In this document: positions 23,268-24,859 of the stretch, piece after piece
How the letters are laid out: each line of letters opens with the position of its first letter
Position numbering within the stretch: the stretch's first letter is position 1
Source of the DNA: an uncultured Clostridia bacterium
Lineage (GTDB): Bacteria > Bacillota > Clostridia > UBA1381
Reading direction: 5' to 3'
Assembly: GCA_905235885.1 (NCBI GenBank)
Contig: CAJONM010000031.1
Location: 1-24,859 of the forward strand
Length of the DNA: 24,859 bases
The notes under the pieces: generated by a model
Databases searched by the model: none
What the model saw: only the letters and a program-made list of their open reading frames with translations
Told to the model about the DNA's origin: nothing
Position numbers and translations under genes: made by a program

Positions 23268-23678
23268 TCAGACAGCTCTGTGTCCCAAGCCTATTACCAC
23301 ATCGTTGAGGTTGAGCAGCCCGACAGCAAAAAATACACTTACCGCTATGTGCGATCCGCTCCTTGCTATACCGATCTTGCCGCCTAAGTTCAGCCCTATG
23401 CACTTATCCATGATCTGCCGTATCGCCTCATGCGCCGCGCCTGCAACCGCGCCCTCCTCGGCATGCTCATCTCCGATGATACCCTCACGCTTTGCCGCGA
23501 CTACCGCCCGTTCGAGTATTTTTTGTACCGCGTCGCGGAAATCGCTGCCGAAATTGACGGCGGCGGAGCTTATCCCCGTCGTTTCAAGCTGCGCCTTGAT
23601 CGTGTTTTCCTCTTCCCTTGTCTGGCTCATCGCCATTTGCACAGCCGCCTTACAGACCGTTTTTGAACTGATCTCCAT
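23268..23678 (-). CDS. HutP family protein
   Basis: The 136-residue protein resembles HutP, the RNA-binding antiterminator that B. subtilis uses, with Mg2+ and histidine, to control the hut operon. It has the family pattern ERAVVAAKREGII, EEGAVAGAAHEAI, GGKIGIARSGSHIAVSVFF and the end IGLGHRAV. His72, His83 and His133 are candidate metal ligands. No hut genes are nearby; it sits among housekeeping genes, so its RNA target and effector are unknown. An upstream ATG at 23780 would overlap the flavoprotein gene by 86 bp; GGAGG seven bases before 23678 decides the start. Confidence 0.85.
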   Translation of the reverse strand: MEISSKTVCKAAVQMAMSQTREEENTIKAQLETTGISSAAVNFGSDFRDAVQKILERAVVAAKREGIIGDEHAEEGAVAGAAHEAIRQIMDKCIGLNLGGKIGIARSGSHIAVSVFFAVGLLNLNDVVIGLGHRAV

Positions 23679-23694
23679 ATGTTTACCTCCATTA

Positions 23695-24859
23695 TTATTC
23701 TTTCGATGCAGCCGCTGCTGCAACATATCCCGTTGACCATGCCGCCTGAAGATTATAGCCGCCGGTATATCCGTCCACATCTATTATCTCGCCGGCAAAA
23801 TATAAGCCCTTTATTATTTTTGACTCCATTGTTGAGGGGTTTATCTCGCGCGTATCAACGCCGCCCGATGTTATTACCGCCTCATCTATGGGGCGCGTAC
23901 CCATTATGTTAAGCTCAAGCCCCTTTACGGTTGCCGCAAGCCTTTGCCGTTCCTCTCTTGATATTTCGCTCACGCTCTTATGCGGCTCTATGCCGGCAAG
24001 TCCGACAACTATCGGTATAAGCGCACGCGGCAGCAGCGCGTCGAGTGCGTTTATTATATGCTTGTTTTTTCGTTCGCCGAAATCGCGCAATATCCGCGCA
24101 TCGAGTTTTTCGGACGGCAGCGCCGGCTTCAGATCTATCTTTACCGTCACCTGCGGACGATCCTTTATATGCGCCGACATTGAAAGTATAAGAGGTCCCG
24201 ATATACCGAAATGCGTAAACATCATCTCTCCAAATCCCGAATATACCTTTTTCCCCGACCGGTACGCCGTCACACCGACATTTTTCAGCGACAGTCCCAT
24301 AAGCTCGCCACACCATTTCTCCCTTGCGACAAGCGGTACAAGCGACGGCTTAATGGGCGTAATATCATGCCCGACATCCCTTGCAAGCCTGTAACCTGAG
24401 CCGTCCGATCCTGTACGGGGATATGACGCTCCTCCCGTACAGAGTATTACTCTGTCGCCATCTATCCTTCCGTTCTTTGTCATAACTCCCCGTATGGCGC
24501 CGTCCTCGGTTATGAGCGATGTTACCTCGCCCTTTATAAGGCGGACATTTTCCGCCAGCGCGTATTTACGCATAGCGTTGACAACATCACGCGCGTCATC
24601 GCTTACCGGAAACACCCTTTGCCCGCGCTCCGTCTTTGTTTTTACGCCGAGCCGTTCAAGAAGCGCGGTAATATCATCGTTTGTGAATGTATACAGCGCC
24701 GAATACAAAAACTTCCCGTTTTTGGGATACATACCTATCATATCCTCGATCTCGCAGGCGTTTGTTATATTGCATCGTCCCTTGCCGGTTATGCGGAGCT
24801 TTCGGCCAAGCTCATCATTTTTCTCTATCAGCGTGACGGTATCGGCGGAGCGTGCCGCC
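23695..24859 (-). CDS. HI0933-like FAD-dependent oxidoreductase (5' truncated by window end)
   Basis: The frame stays open past the ATG at 24741 to the window edge, and the extra residues read GRKLRITGKGRCNITNA, the HI0933 family's signature, so the start and FAD-binding GxGxxG lie outside the window. Visible blocks include CTGGASYPRTGSDGSGY, MMFTHFGISGPLIL, TSGGVDTREINPSTMESK and the FAD-contacting GLYFAGEIIDVDGYTGGYN near the C-terminus. The family includes BaiN and several enzymes of unknown substrate; the substrate here is unknown. It is followed by the HutP-family gene after 16 bp, in the same order as in other Clostridia. Confidence 0.9.
   Translation of the reverse strand, partial: AARSADTVTLIEKNDELGRKLRITGKGRCNITNACEIEDMIGMYPKNGKFLYSALYTFTNDDITALLERLGVKTKTERGQRVFPVSDDARDVVNAMRKYALAENVRLIKGEVTSLITEDGAIRGVMTKNGRIDGDRVILCTGGASYPRTGSDGSGYRLARDVGHDITPIKPSLVPLVAREKWCGELMGLSLKNVGVTAYRSGKKVYSGFGEMMFTHFGISGPLILSMSAHIKDRPQVTVKIDLKPALPSEKLDARILRDFGERKNKHIINALDALLPRALIPIVVGLAGIEPHKSVSEISREERQRLAATVKGLELNIMGTRPIDEAVITSGGVDTREINPSTMESKIIKGLYFAGEIIDVDGYTGGYNLQAAWSTGYVAAAAASKE

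Noticed and set aside
22696..23736. 346-codon open frame on the plus strand opposite the AroH-Cmk and HutP-family genes
   Set aside because: Antisense to well-recognised proteins; Ser/Ala/Pro-rich shadow composition and no family match.

Overview
This is a gene-dense, non-mobile chromosomal segment from an anaerobic member of the Clostridia. The evidence is a bifunctional IspH-ribosomal protein S1 gene, a rsmG-noc pair, a clostridial-type cluster (HI0933-like flavoprotein, HutP family, cmk, plsC, ispH-rpsA), an rplS-lepB-rbgA operon, strong AGGAGG ribosome binding sites and TTGACA/TATAAT promoters. I saw no tRNA, rRNA, CRISPR array, insertion sequence or phage gene. No gene-free stretch reaches 300 bp; the longest gaps (12125-12308 and 17432-17646) hold promoters, a terminator and a structured RNA.

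Layout. 1-2826 (+): the 3' part of a TetM/EF-G-like ribosomal factor fused to a Rae1/YacP-type NYN nuclease, then tmcAL. 2821-5866 (-): rplS, lepB, rbgA and a nucleotidyltransferase, with a promoter and possible leader ahead of rplS and a terminator lying inside the end of tmcAL. 6007-12124 (-): the F-type ATP synthase operon atpB-E-F-A-G-D-C. It has no separate atpH; instead the C-terminal domain of the delta subunit is fused to the N-terminus of alpha. 12309-17431 (+): relQ, response regulator, histidine kinase, DJ-1 family protein, 5-formyl-THF cyclo-ligase, TatD and RsmG, mostly overlapping or a few bases apart. 17491-17620: a promoter, a structured RNA with nested repeats and a terminator. 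17647-19485 (+): a Noc-like ParB protein, proB and a 56-residue protein of unknown function. 19527-24859 (-): a flavoprotein (cut by the window end), HutP-family protein, AroH-like/CMP kinase fusion, PlsC and IspH-S1.

The common theme is translation and growth control: a ribosome A-site factor/nuclease fusion, ac4C tRNA modification, ribosome assembly (RbgA, L19, S1, RsmG) and (p)ppGpp synthesis coupled to a two-component system. The most unusual points are four gene fusions: EF-G-like/NYN, delta/alpha ATP synthase, AroH-like/CMP kinase with a key active-site glutamate missing, and IspH/S1 (a known clostridial fusion). Next in interest are the unassigned structured RNA before noc and a terminator whose loop holds the proB promoter. 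Nothing here looks recently acquired.
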